DNA of 64,000 bases from Deltaproteobacteria bacterium (GTDB lineage: Bacteria > Myxococcota_A > UBA9042 > DTJE01): NCBI GenBank assembly GCA_029555025.1, contig JAKPTZ010000045.1:62001-126000 (forward strand), read 5' to 3'. A model generated the notes under the pieces. The model was not told where the DNA came from. It was given only the letters and a program-made list of their open reading frames with translations, and made no database searches. Positions 16,673 through 25,449 of the stretch are shown here, in pieces (the first letter of the stretch is position 1; every line of letters starts with the position of its first letter). The translations under genes were made by a program, and so were the position numbers.

Positions 16673-17812
16673 TCACCTGACCTTAATCGAACCCAGGGCA
16701 ATGAGTGCCAGCAACAGGCTGACAATCCAGAACCTGACCACAATCTTTTCCTCGGGCCAGCCCATCCGCTTGAACGAATGGTGAATCGGCGCGATTGGAA
16801 AGATTCGCTTTCCGGTAAGCCGGAATGAGGTGGTTTGAAGAATCACGCTCATCGCTTCCAGGAAGAAGATTCCGAAAATCAGAATCGAAATCAGTTCATT
16901 CTTGGTCAGAAGCGCGACCGAGCCGAGAATCGCACCAAGACCGAGGGCGCCGGTGTCGCCCATGAAGATCTGGGCCGGATGGCTGTTGTAGAACAGGAAG
17001 CCAATCGTCGCGCCCACGACTGACGCGCAGACGACCGACAATTCGGTGGCCCCGACGACCTTCGGAATCAACAGGTACCTGGACACGTCGAACTTGCCGA
17101 GCTGGGCACCGGTCAGGTAGGCCATGACCAGCAGGACCCCGGCGGCGGATAGAATCGGGCCGGCGGCCAGGCCGTCCATGCCGTCGGTCAGGTTGGTCGC
17201 GTTTGCGGTTCCAACGACCAGCAATGACGCCAGAATCATGTACGCCCAGATGGACATCTCGATCCAGTACTTCTCGGCGCTCATGAACGGTATGTACAGC
17301 CTCAGGTCGTATCCGGTGCCGGCGCCCTTTTCCACGAAGAACCAGCCTACAAGCGACAGGACGACGGCAAACTCGACCGCAAGCCTGAGCTTTCCGGACA
17401 GACCCTTGGTGTCGTGATCCCTGACCTTCATCCAGTCGTCGATGAAACCGACCATGGAGAAGACGGCGCCGGAAATCAGCGTAATGAGCACAAGCGGGTT
17501 GCGAAGGTTGCACCACAGCAGGCACGATGCAAGAACCGCCGTCATGATGAGTACGCCGCCCATCGTCGGGATGTTGGCCTTGTCGATGACCTTGCACGCG
17601 GGACAGGGTGTTTCGCACCTTCGTTCCGACACGCACGGACGCTCGGGCTGCTTCACCCTCTTCCTTTCCATGAAGCGGATGAACATCGGAAAGAACACGA
17701 ACGTGATGGCCAGCGACGTGAAGAAGGCCGCCATCGTCCTTGTCGAGACGTACCGAAGCACGTTCAGGGAACTCAGGTACTGAATCAGGATTTCAGACAG
17801 ATAAAGAATCAT
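16673..17812 (-). CDS. mraY: Phospho-MurNAc-pentapeptide translocase MraY
   Basis: 379 residues, about ten membrane helices. It transfers phospho-MurNAc-pentapeptide to undecaprenyl phosphate, making lipid I. Conserved features are IPTMGGVLI, GFIDDWMKV (catalytic Asp pair), NATNLTDGMDGLA, IFMGDTGALGLG, and the HHSFKRMGW motif near the C-terminus. The first cytoplasmic loop is atypical: where other MraYs have a short DGPxxHxxKxGTPTMGG, this one has a segment with C60, C66, C70 and C73 (C-x5-C-x3-C-x2-C) just before IPTMGG. It starts immediately after the murF stop codon. Confidence 0.95.
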   Translation of the reverse strand: MILYLSEILIQYLSSLNVLRYVSTRTMAAFFTSLAITFVFFPMFIRFMERKRVKQPERPCVSERRCETPCPACKVIDKANIPTMGGVLIMTAVLASCLLWCNLRNPLVLITLISGAVFSMVGFIDDWMKVRDHDTKGLSGKLRLAVEFAVVLSLVGWFFVEKGAGTGYDLRLYIPFMSAEKYWIEMSIWAYMILASLLVVGTANATNLTDGMDGLAAGPILSAAGVLLVMAYLTGAQLGKFDVSRYLLIPKVVGATELSVVCASVVGATIGFLFYNSHPAQIFMGDTGALGLGAILGSVALLTKNELISILIFGIFFLEAMSVILQTTSFRLTGKRIFPIAPIHHSFKRMGWPEEKIVVRFWIVSLLLALIALGSIKVR

Positions 17813-19270
17813 CTAGTTCCCTGCCTCCGTATTGCCCTGCCCGAACCTGGCCTTCAACGCGTCAACCACGAGTTCCAGGCCGACACCCCTGGATGCCTTT
17901 ACAAGCACGACGTCGCGCGGCCTCAGCAGTTCCCTGGCCAGGGAGGCCGCGGCCAGCGAATCGGGCGCCTCGAAGACCTCGGATCTCGGGATTCCGCCGA
18001 CCACGGCGGCGCCGGCGATTGTGGATGCGTTCCGGCCCACCGCAATCAGGCAGTTGACCTGGTGTTCGGCGGCGACCCTGCCCATCTCGCGGTGGATCGC
18101 GTCGGTGTGTTCACCCATCTCGAGCATGTCGCCCAGGACGGCCACGCGCCGTCTTGGCCCGGCGATCGAGGCCAGTGCCTCAAGGGCCGCCTCGACCGAT
18201 TTCGGCGACGAGTTGTAGCAGTCGTCCACAAGGCGGATGGTTCCGATGTCGGTCAATTCCATCCTGTGCTTTCCAGGCTCAACCGCGGCCATCGCCCGGC
18301 AGGCTTCCTCCGGATCCACTCCACATACGGCCGCGGCCGCAAGCGCGGCGGCGGCGTTCATGGCATTGTGGATTCCAACCAGCCTCAGGTTCACCCTGCA
18401 CTCGCGGCCGAACACGCTTATCCTGGCAACCACCCTGCCATCGTGATCGGCCTGCGCATCAAGCAGTCGGACGTCGGCGGCCTCGCAGGAACCGAACCAG
18501 ACCACTCTCGCGCCGTTCTCTTCAGCAATCGTCATCATTCCGGCGACCAGGTGATCGTCCGCGTTCAGGATTGCGGTGGCGCCCGGACCAAGGCTTCGAA
18601 TCAGTTCGGACTTGGCGGCGGCCACGTTATCGATGCTGCCCAGGCCTTCGAGATGAACCGGGGCTACAGTCGTGACCAGGCCGACATCGGGTTTGACGAT
18701 CGTGCAAAGCTCGGCGATTTCACCGGGGGCGTTCATGCCCATCTCGGCGACAAGCACTTCGTGGGAAGGTCGCAGGCCAAGACAGGTCAGGGACACCCCG
18801 AGCCGGTTGTTATGGTTGCCGGTCGTCCAGTGTGTCGGACGGGCAGCCCCGATTGCGGCGGAAGTAAGATTCTTGACGGTGGTCTTTCCGACCGAACCGG
18901 TAATCGCGACAACCTTTGGAGAAAGGATGTCGGCCCAGTTCCGGGCCGCCGCTATCAAGGCATCGGTCGTGTCCGGAACCGCCACGACGAACACGCGGCC
19001 GGACTCGATGACGCGGACCACGGCGGGATCCTGCAGATCGGCGTCCGAAACGACGATTCCGGCCGCGCTCTTTTCCTGGGCAGTCTCCACGAACCTGACG
19101 CCCCTGCTCCTTTCGCCGTCGAGTGCGAAAAACACCTGTCCGGGCCTGATTGTCCTGGTATCGATCGACGCGCCTCCGGTAGCGTACAGTCCCGCGCCCG
19201 ACACGAGCCGGCCGCCCGTGAATTCGGCAATCGACTCGCCCGAAAGCTCGTATTTCGAGGTTCTGGTCAT
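17813..19270 (-). CDS. murF: UDP-MurNAc-tripeptide:D-Ala-D-Ala ligase MurF
   Basis: A 485-residue Mur ligase that adds D-Ala-D-Ala to the UDP-MurNAc-tripeptide. The ATP loop is VAITGSVGKTTVKN, followed by TTGNHNNRLGVSLT and the GMNAPGEIAELC motif characteristic of MurF. The C-terminal domain has VDDCYNSSPKSVEAAL and AVLGDMLEMGEHT. Its ATG overlaps the murE stop (ATGA), and its TAG abuts the mraY ATG with no spacer. The length is slightly above the usual ~450. Confidence 0.95.
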   Translation of the reverse strand: MTRTSKYELSGESIAEFTGGRLVSGAGLYATGGASIDTRTIRPGQVFFALDGERSRGVRFVETAQEKSAAGIVVSDADLQDPAVVRVIESGRVFVVAVPDTTDALIAAARNWADILSPKVVAITGSVGKTTVKNLTSAAIGAARPTHWTTGNHNNRLGVSLTCLGLRPSHEVLVAEMGMNAPGEIAELCTIVKPDVGLVTTVAPVHLEGLGSIDNVAAAKSELIRSLGPGATAILNADDHLVAGMMTIAEENGARVVWFGSCEAADVRLLDAQADHDGRVVARISVFGRECRVNLRLVGIHNAMNAAAALAAAAVCGVDPEEACRAMAAVEPGKHRMELTDIGTIRLVDDCYNSSPKSVEAALEALASIAGPRRRVAVLGDMLEMGEHTDAIHREMGRVAAEHQVNCLIAVGRNASTIAGAAVVGGIPRSEVFEAPDSLAAASLARELLRPRDVVLVKASRGVGLELVVDALKARFGQGNTEAGN

Positions 19271-20772
19271 CTTTCCAGCATCTCCCCCGCGACTTCCACA
19301 TCGCTGAAGTGAATGGTTCTGTCCTTCAGGATCTGGTAGTTCTCATGTCCCTTGCCCGCTATCAGGACCACGTCGCCGTGCCTGGCGCCACTTATTGCCT
19401 TCCGGATCGCTTCCCGGCGATCCGGCTCGACTTCCCAGCGCGCCCTTGATCCGCCATCAGCTTCGGCCTGGCGGATGCCGTCAACGATCTGCCCGATGAT
19501 GTCCGACGGGTCCTCGGATCTCGGATTGTCGGAAGTGATCCAGGCGACATCGGCATTCATAACGGCAGCGGCACCCATCAGGGGACGCTTGCCGCGATCC
19601 CTGTCGCCCCCGGCCCCGCAGACCACGTGAAGGCGCGCACTCCCGTCAATGCCGCCAAGAATGGCTAGCACGCTCTCGATGGCCCTGGGGGTATGCGCGT
19701 AATCGACAAAGACCTTCACCGCGGCATCCGGGCGCACGCGTTCAAGCCTGCCCGGAATGGTCGTAAGCGCGGCGATGCCGGCGATGAACCGCCCGATGTC
19801 AAGGCCGGCAACTCCGGCGACGCCGATGGCGGCCATGATGTTCGCGACATTGTGGCGACCGATCAGTGACGTTCGCACTTCGAACCGTCCCCACGGGGTT
19901 TCAACCTCGAACATGGTTCCATCAAACGAGTACTCGGCTTTCACGAGCCGGATTTCGCTGCCTTGACAGCCGCCGAAGGTCCATCCGATAACCGGAAGCG
20001 GACTTCTTTCACGAATCATGCTGGAAACTGGATCGTCGTCGTTCACGACGGAGCCGACCGCGTCCGGATTTGACGGAAGAACCTCGGTGAAGAAGCGCAG
20101 CTTGGCCTCGCGGTACGCATCAAGCGTCACGTGATAGTCAAGATGGTCGCGCCCGAGGTTGGTGAACACGCCGTATTTGAAACGGCAGGACTCAACCCTC
20201 CGCTGGTCGATCGCGTGCGACGACACTTCCATGACAGCGGCATCGACGCCGGCGTCCCGCATCCTGGCAAACAGATCCTGAAGCGTGACGGGGTCTGGTG
20301 TCGTCATGCTTGACTCGATGACCTTTCCCGCATAGCGGTACTGCACGGTGCCAAGAAGGCCTGTGGTTCTGCCGCATCCCTTCAGGCCGGCCTCGATAAT
20401 CAGCGTCGTCGATGTCTTGCCGTCCGTCCCGACCACCCCGGTCAGTTCAATCCCGGCTGTCGGGTTGCCAGCCAGTTCGGCCGCGAGCACGGAAAGCGCC
20501 TGGCGCGGGTCGGACACGACCAGTTCAGGCACGTCTCCGATAACGGCCGGATCCAGGGGTCTGGAACCGATAATGACCGCCGCGCCTGCCTGGACGGCGG
20601 CGGCGGCAAAGGCGTGTCCATCGACCCTGGTTCCCTGGATTGCGACGAACGCGCAGCCGGGGCGCACGGATCGCGAGTCGGAAGTCACCGAATCGACCGA
20701 CAGGCCGCTCGGATTCCCGAAAGCGATGGCCGCGCCCGTCAGGGAAACCAGCCTTTCTCCGTCAATCCGCAT
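19267..20772 (-). CDS. murE: UDP-MurNAc-dipeptide:diaminopimelate ligase MurE
   Basis: A 501-residue Mur ligase that adds the third stem residue. It shows VTSDSRSVRPGCAFVA at the UDP-binding start, the ATP loop VVGTDGKTSTTLI, TTPDPVTLQ, the MEVSSHAIDQRRV block and the late SDNPRSEDP, the DNPR motif associated with meso-diaminopimelate specificity. That fits a Gram-negative A1-gamma peptidoglycan. Its start codon overlaps the ftsI stop as TGATG. Confidence 0.96.
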   Translation of the reverse strand: MRIDGERLVSLTGAAIAFGNPSGLSVDSVTSDSRSVRPGCAFVAIQGTRVDGHAFAAAAVQAGAAVIIGSRPLDPAVIGDVPELVVSDPRQALSVLAAELAGNPTAGIELTGVVGTDGKTSTTLIIEAGLKGCGRTTGLLGTVQYRYAGKVIESSMTTPDPVTLQDLFARMRDAGVDAAVMEVSSHAIDQRRVESCRFKYGVFTNLGRDHLDYHVTLDAYREAKLRFFTEVLPSNPDAVGSVVNDDDPVSSMIRERSPLPVIGWTFGGCQGSEIRLVKAEYSFDGTMFEVETPWGRFEVRTSLIGRHNVANIMAAIGVAGVAGLDIGRFIAGIAALTTIPGRLERVRPDAAVKVFVDYAHTPRAIESVLAILGGIDGSARLHVVCGAGGDRDRGKRPLMGAAAVMNADVAWITSDNPRSEDPSDIIGQIVDGIRQAEADGGSRARWEVEPDRREAIRKAISGARHGDVVLIAGKGHENYQILKDRTIHFSDVEVAGEMLER

Positions 20773-22652
20773 CAGTTTCCGGCCTCCTGCTGAACATCTC
20801 CGCCTTCCCTGGTGCCAACGCTTCCCTGCCTGTGATTGGATGTCTTTTCCGCGATGGCGGGCTTGTGGCCGAAAAGCGGCAGAACCTTCTCGGCCACCCT
20901 GGCGAAGACCGGCGCGGCGACCTGGCCACCGGTCGGGGATTCGCGCTTTCGCGGGTCAATCAGCGTTATCGCCATCACAAAGGCCGGCTCCTCTGCCGGC
21001 GCATATCCGACAAACGAACAGTGGTATTTCCTGGGTTGATCCTTCGGGGTCGGTATCCTGGCGGTGCCTGTCTTGCCCGCGGCGGAGTAACCCTGCGGCC
21101 TGGCCCTTGAACCGGTGCCGCCTTCGTCCATGACAACCGCGCGCAGCGCTTCCCTGACCTGTCGCGCCGTGGACTCCGAGACGACCTGATCCGGGGCTGT
21201 CGTGGGCACGTGCGTTACCGTTCCATCGGCAGACTCCATCCTGTCAACGACCCGGGGAGAGAGCTTCTTTCCGCCGTTGACTATGGTCGCGACAGCGGTC
21301 GCCATGGTCAGCAGCGTGGTTCGGTAGCCGTAGCCATATACTCCGACCTGGGCATCGACATGGCTCCACTCGCGCCGGAGCGTGCCCGAAGACTCGTTCG
21401 GCAGGTCGATTCCGGTCTTTCCGCCAATGCCGAACCTGACGAACACGTCATGAAGCGCCGAAGGCTGCACATGCCTTGCGCCGTCGGCCATCGCGCAGTT
21501 TGAGGAGACCTTGACCGCCTCCTTGAGGCTGACCACGCCGACGCCCTTGACGTCCCTTACATCGTGTCCGCCGACCCGGCAGAAGCCGTGACCTCCGTTA
21601 ACCGAACTGCCAAGGTTCATCTGGCCGGATTCAAGAATCGCCGACAGTCCCAGAACCTTGGCGATTGATCCAGGTTCGAACGCATACGAAACGACCTTGT
21701 TTCTGCAGGGGTTCGAACCGTCGTCCGGAAGATCGCTGCCGGCGCAGGCGTTCTTGTAGTCGTTCGGATCCAGGAACGGATACGACGACATCGCAAGAAT
21801 CTTGAAAGTCCGCGGGTCAAGCATGACGGCCATCGCGCCCCTTGCATCCTCGTCGCGGACAGCGGTTGCGACCGCGTTGTCCAGGATCATCTGAAGACGG
21901 GCATCGATCGTCAGGTGAAGATCCGAACCGTCAAGGAACCAGCCCTCTCCGACCGAGCCTTCATAGAATCCCTGGCGATCCTTGTCCCGCCCGACCGGGA
22001 ACTTCCTGACCTGGGGACTCAGCAGTTCGTCGTAGGACTGCTCGACGCCGAGTTCTCCAACCATCTTTCCGCGAATGCTTTCATGGGGCCTCAGGTAGCC
22101 AAGAACCGACCCCATGATCAGTTCAAGCGGGTAATACCTGACTTCGTCGGAAATCAGCACAATCGAGGGCAGGTTCAGGCGCCGGATTGCCGCGGCCTCG
22201 ACATCGCCGACGTCCTTCTTGATGACGACGGCCTTGCCGATTCCATCCCACACCTTCCGGAACACTTCCTCGACAGGCATCTCAAGGATGACGGCCAGTG
22301 AATTCGCGATCATCAGCCAGTCGTCCTGCCATGCTCCCCCGGTGGATGTCACTGTGGAATTGCGGACGGTTACGGCGAGGATGCGGCGACCGCTGGAGTC
22401 GAAAATCGATCCCCGGTTGCCGGAAAGCGAATCGGATGATGTCGTCTGGCGGCGGGCCTTCGCGGCCAGGAACTGGCTGGCCGGCCCCTGGTAGCGCCAC
22501 GCCTGGATCAGAACCGCGACCATGGCGAGCCCCAGAAGACCCAGGACGACGGCCATCCTGAATACGGGACGGCGCTCGATTCTGTCGGTTTTGCCGGTCA
22601 ATCCCCGCATCACCGTCTCGACGCCCTTCTGCAGCATGCCGCCCTGACCCAT
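20772..22652 (-). CDS. ftsI: Septal transpeptidase FtsI (PBP3 / class B PBP)
   Basis: 626 residues: a cytoplasmic N-terminus, one membrane helix near residues 30-50, a dimerisation domain and a transpeptidase domain. It crosslinks septal peptidoglycan together with FtsW. The active-site triad motifs are AFEPGSIAKV (SxxK), KVSSNCAMAD (SxN) and AAGKTGTAR (KTG). The length is close to the usual 580-620. The C-terminal ~30 residues after the fold are polar and unconserved. The gene is preceded by a TPR lipoprotein gene instead of directly by ftsL. Confidence 0.95.
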   Translation of the reverse strand: MGQGGMLQKGVETVMRGLTGKTDRIERRPVFRMAVVLGLLGLAMVAVLIQAWRYQGPASQFLAAKARRQTTSSDSLSGNRGSIFDSSGRRILAVTVRNSTVTSTGGAWQDDWLMIANSLAVILEMPVEEVFRKVWDGIGKAVVIKKDVGDVEAAAIRRLNLPSIVLISDEVRYYPLELIMGSVLGYLRPHESIRGKMVGELGVEQSYDELLSPQVRKFPVGRDKDRQGFYEGSVGEGWFLDGSDLHLTIDARLQMILDNAVATAVRDEDARGAMAVMLDPRTFKILAMSSYPFLDPNDYKNACAGSDLPDDGSNPCRNKVVSYAFEPGSIAKVLGLSAILESGQMNLGSSVNGGHGFCRVGGHDVRDVKGVGVVSLKEAVKVSSNCAMADGARHVQPSALHDVFVRFGIGGKTGIDLPNESSGTLRREWSHVDAQVGVYGYGYRTTLLTMATAVATIVNGGKKLSPRVVDRMESADGTVTHVPTTAPDQVVSESTARQVREALRAVVMDEGGTGSRARPQGYSAAGKTGTARIPTPKDQPRKYHCSFVGYAPAEEPAFVMAITLIDPRKRESPTGGQVAAPVFARVAEKVLPLFGHKPAIAEKTSNHRQGSVGTREGGDVQQEAGN

Positions 22653-22664
22653 CCCGCCACCTGC

Positions 22665-23444
22665 CTACTCGGCCTGTCCACCGGCCGCCCTGGCCATGCA
22701 CCGCTTTCCCGTCGGGGAATCCTTCAGCAGCGATGCACACTTCTCAAATGCCTCCATCGCCTCCGTCGTCCGTCCCGCCTTCTGATGGATGACCCCCAGG
22801 TGGTAATAGGACTCGCCGAAGTCCGGACAGAACCTTGTCACCTTCTCGTAGTTTTCCTGAGCGTCCCGAACCATGTGCTTCTTAAGGAACACATGTCCCA
22901 GGTTGAGGTATCCAAGACAGAACTTTGGATTAAGGAAGACCGCCATGTCGTATGCCTTTCGGGCCGATTCCAGATCACCCATTTCCATAAAGGCGCGGCC
23001 GATATTGGCGTGGGCCAGGTAAGGTGTCGGATAAAGCGGATCCTGAAGCAGGGGCTCAAGCGTAGTGATGGCTTCGGTCGGATTGTGCAGTTCGATAAGA
23101 ACCAGGCCGAGGTTGTTCCTGGCCTCGCGCAGATCGGGCTTGAACTGGAGCGCCATGCGGAATTCGCGCTCGGCGCCCTCGAAATCGCGCAGACCCATGT
23201 TCATGATCCCCTGGAGAAAACGGGCCTCGGCATTCGAGGGATCGAGCTTCAGCGAATCATGAAGCTCCTTGCGGGTCATGGCGATGTTTCCTTCCTTGTA
23301 GAAGTTGCCCGCCAGCCTGTAATGAAAAATCGACTTCTCGACGTCCTCGGCCGAAATCTCCCGGCCGCATCCGGCACCGGCCGCGGCACCCAGGAACAGC
23401 GCCGTTGCGACGGCAATCAAAGGCAGCTTCACGGGAATCGTCAT
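22665..23444 (-). CDS. TPR lipoprotein (PilW/Tgl-like) inside the dcw cluster
   Basis: 259 residues. The signal peptide ends GAAAGAGC, a lipobox-like site. About five or six tetratricopeptide repeats follow (PSNAEARFLQGIMNMGLRDF, PDLREARNNLGLVLIELHN, PYLAHANIGRAFMEMGDLES, CLGYLNLGHVFLKKHM, GESYYHLGVIHQKAGR). Size, lipobox and repeat number resemble PilW/PilF/Tgl pilotins, which help assemble type IV pilus secretins in the outer membrane, but that is inference; no pilus gene is nearby. Its start overlaps the ftsL stop (ATGA) and ftsI begins 12 bases after its stop, so it is embedded in the division operon. Confidence 0.8.
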   Translation of the reverse strand: MTIPVKLPLIAVATALFLGAAAGAGCGREISAEDVEKSIFHYRLAGNFYKEGNIAMTRKELHDSLKLDPSNAEARFLQGIMNMGLRDFEGAEREFRMALQFKPDLREARNNLGLVLIELHNPTEAITTLEPLLQDPLYPTPYLAHANIGRAFMEMGDLESARKAYDMAVFLNPKFCLGYLNLGHVFLKKHMVRDAQENYEKVTRFCPDFGESYYHLGVIHQKAGRTTEAMEAFEKCASLLKDSPTGKRCMARAAGGQAE

Positions 23445-23749
23445 CGTTTGTCTCCCTCGGGCCCCACGAAGATCACCCGGTCATCCTCGGGTAGCGACAG
23501 GTCAAGCATCCTTGCCCTGATTTCAAGCCTTGTGGCGGCCTTCATCTCGGCAACCCTGCGCATCAGTTCGTCACGTTCACGGACAAGCTGCCGCCTGCTG
23601 GCTATCTCGCGATAAACCTTGTTGCGCGCGATGGTCACCTTCTCGGCCTGCCACACCATCCTGGCGCCGACAGCAGTGAGAAGGGCCGTCACCAGAACGG
23701 CGACGACCAGCATCGGCCAGTTTCCACCCCTGACGAAATCCCCGGGCAT
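23441..23749 (-). CDS. ftsL: Cell division protein FtsL
   Basis: 102 residues from the ATG at 23749, which overlaps the rsmH stop codon as TGATG; an upstream in-frame start at 23857 would lie deep inside rsmH and is unlikely. It has one membrane helix (PMLVVAVLVTALLTAVGARM) followed by a coiled-coil stretch (KVYREIASRRQLVRERDELM and onward). FtsL forms a complex with FtsB and FtsQ and activates FtsWI. The sequence is weakly conserved in this family, so the call rests mainly on topology and its position between rsmH and ftsI. Confidence 0.82.
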   Translation of the reverse strand: MPGDFVRGGNWPMLVVAVLVTALLTAVGARMVWQAEKVTIARNKVYREIASRRQLVRERDELMRRVAEMKAATRLEIRARMLDLSLPEDDRVIFVGPEGDKR

Positions 23750-24672
23750 CACTGCTCCAACCTGTCCAGGACGCGCAGCTTGGCGCTGCGCGACCGCGCG
23801 TTTACCATGCACTCCGCCTCGGACGGCACCATTGCCTTCCGAAATGGAAGAGCCCATCCACCCGCCGACGCCATCTGCCTGGAGACATGCTTGCAGATGG
23901 TGTCCTCGCCGCTGTGGAACGAAATCGTCACAAGACGCCCGCCGGGCACGAGCAGGTCGGCCAGGCTCGCATAGAACGCCCTGAGCCTTTGAAGCTCCTG
24001 GTTGACCATCATCCGCAACGCCTGCATCGGCAGCGTCGGGCTGCTGATCTTGCGGATTCGCGGGCCATATATTCGATGGCAGACATCCACCAGTTGCCCA
24101 ACGGTCGCCATTCTGCCGGCGCCGGCCTCTTCCTTGAGGATGCGGGCAAGGCGCCCGGCCATGGGCACCTGGGCCAGTTCGCGGAAGGCATCGGCCAGAA
24201 TCGCTGTCGGGGTGGTCATGATGACTTCGGTTGCCGTCGGCCCTGAAGTCACGTCAAAACGCATGTCAAGCGGCTGTTCGTCGCCGGCCGAAAAGGAAAA
24301 TCCACGATCGGAGCCAAGCTGCGTCGATGACAGCCCGAGATCAAGGAGCACCACGTCGAACGGTCCGATGCCAAGGGCGGCGAAACGCGTTGCCGCCTCG
24401 TCGTAGCCGAAGTGAAAGGACGAGAAGCGTTCCCCATGTCCGGCAAGAAGTGCCGCCGACGCGCCGACTGCCTGCGGATCCCGATCGGTACCGCACACAC
24501 GCACGAATGCGGGCGTCGATTCAAGAATCAGCCTGGAATGCCCACCCTGCCCGACCGTGCCGTCCATCACCATGCGCGGCCGGCCATCGGCGCGCTCGGC
24601 CATGACCTTCTCACGGACGAACTGCACCACCTCATCCGGCATTACGCTGACATGGGGGGCTGGGCTCTCCAT
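23749..24672 (-). CDS. rsmH: 16S rRNA m4C1402 methyltransferase RsmH (MraW)
   Basis: 307 residues from the ATG at 24672, which overlaps the mraZ stop as TGATG. It N4-methylates C1402 of 16S rRNA using S-adenosylmethionine. Motifs are HVSVMPDEVV, the SAM-binding MDGTVGQGGHSRLIL, GTDRDPQAV, the catalytic DVVLLDLGLSSTQLGSDRGFSF, PLDMRFD and the C-terminal TISFHSGEDTICKH. The GFSF/PLDMR block is diagnostic. Length matches the family (300-320). Confidence 0.96.
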   Translation of the reverse strand: MESPAPHVSVMPDEVVQFVREKVMAERADGRPRMVMDGTVGQGGHSRLILESTPAFVRVCGTDRDPQAVGASAALLAGHGERFSSFHFGYDEAATRFAALGIGPFDVVLLDLGLSSTQLGSDRGFSFSAGDEQPLDMRFDVTSGPTATEVIMTTPTAILADAFRELAQVPMAGRLARILKEEAGAGRMATVGQLVDVCHRIYGPRIRKISSPTLPMQALRMMVNQELQRLRAFYASLADLLVPGGRLVTISFHSGEDTICKHVSRQMASAGGWALPFRKAMVPSEAECMVNARSRSAKLRVLDRLEQ

Positions 24673-25211
24673 CAACGTTCATCTCCGTCATCCGAGGCCA
24701 CGCTCGCGACCACCGGGAAGGCGGCCGGCTCCGGCCTGGCAATCCCCATAATCAGGTGCTGCACATCCTGGTAGCGGCCGGCGAATTCCTTCATGCGGGC
24801 CTGGCGTTCGGCACGGTAGCGACGGGCTCCCCAAACCTGCAGACAATCCTTGACGGCGACCAGCACAAGGTCGTCCTCATCGGCCAGGACGTCCCTCATC
24901 CGCTTCGGAACAACCAGCCGAAGACTGCCGTCTATTTGGCCCTCTGACGAAAACCCGAGATAATCCATCCTGAGGGCCGTGATGACTTCCACCGGAAGAC
25001 TTGCCTCGGCCTGGTTGATCCGATCGACAAGTGCCTGGAAGTCGTCCTCGGAACGGACCTCAAGAAAGCGTCCGAGAGGATCGACGGTGAAACGAACCCG
25101 ATCGCCGAGAGGGCGATATACGACTGTCGGGACGATGAAGCGGCCGGTCTTGTTGTCCATGGCCGCTTCGAACATTCCGTAGAAGTGCGGTTCCTTGCTC
25201 CTTGAGCCCAT
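24672..25211 (-). CDS. mraZ: Transcriptional regulator MraZ
   Basis: A 179-residue protein with two SpoVT/AbrB-like repeats carrying the DxKGRxxxP signature in modified form: AMDNKTGRFIVPT near residue 20 and GQIDGSLRLVVPK near residue 95. MraZ binds repeats upstream of its own gene and controls the dcw operon. It is longer than typical MraZ (~150) by about 15 residues at the N-terminus and by an acidic tail. It is the first gene of the cluster; an AT-rich stretch about 100 bases upstream is where the promoter is expected. Confidence 0.92.
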   Translation of the reverse strand: MGSRSKEPHFYGMFEAAMDNKTGRFIVPTVVYRPLGDRVRFTVDPLGRFLEVRSEDDFQALVDRINQAEASLPVEVITALRMDYLGFSSEGQIDGSLRLVVPKRMRDVLADEDDLVLVAVKDCLQVWGARRYRAERQARMKEFAGRYQDVQHLIMGIARPEPAAFPVVASVASDDGDER

Positions 25212-25449
25212 AGGGTACCCCCGGGATCCAATAAGGTTACTTCAACAACCAATGATGCTACCCAGGGAACCACTTGGCAACACCCCACAGCCATTGTTCG
25301 CCAGATGAATTTTTCACTTAATTAAATCAATATGTTATGGCGGTGGTTTATACACGGACTAGTTCAGTCCAATTTCGGCAAGACCTGCGGTCGCCTGCTT
25401 CGACCAAAGAGTCACTGTGATTGCACAAGGACGATTGGAGACCGATTTA

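Noticed and set aside
17414-19312. 632-codon open frame on the plus strand opposite murF
   Set aside because: Antisense shadow of murF/mraY; no recognisable domain.
24700-25340. Possible MraZ-box repeats upstream of mraZ
   Set aside because: TGGG, TGGT and TGGG occur in the leader on the minus strand, but their spacing (15 and 8) does not match the regular ~10-base period of known MraZ boxes.
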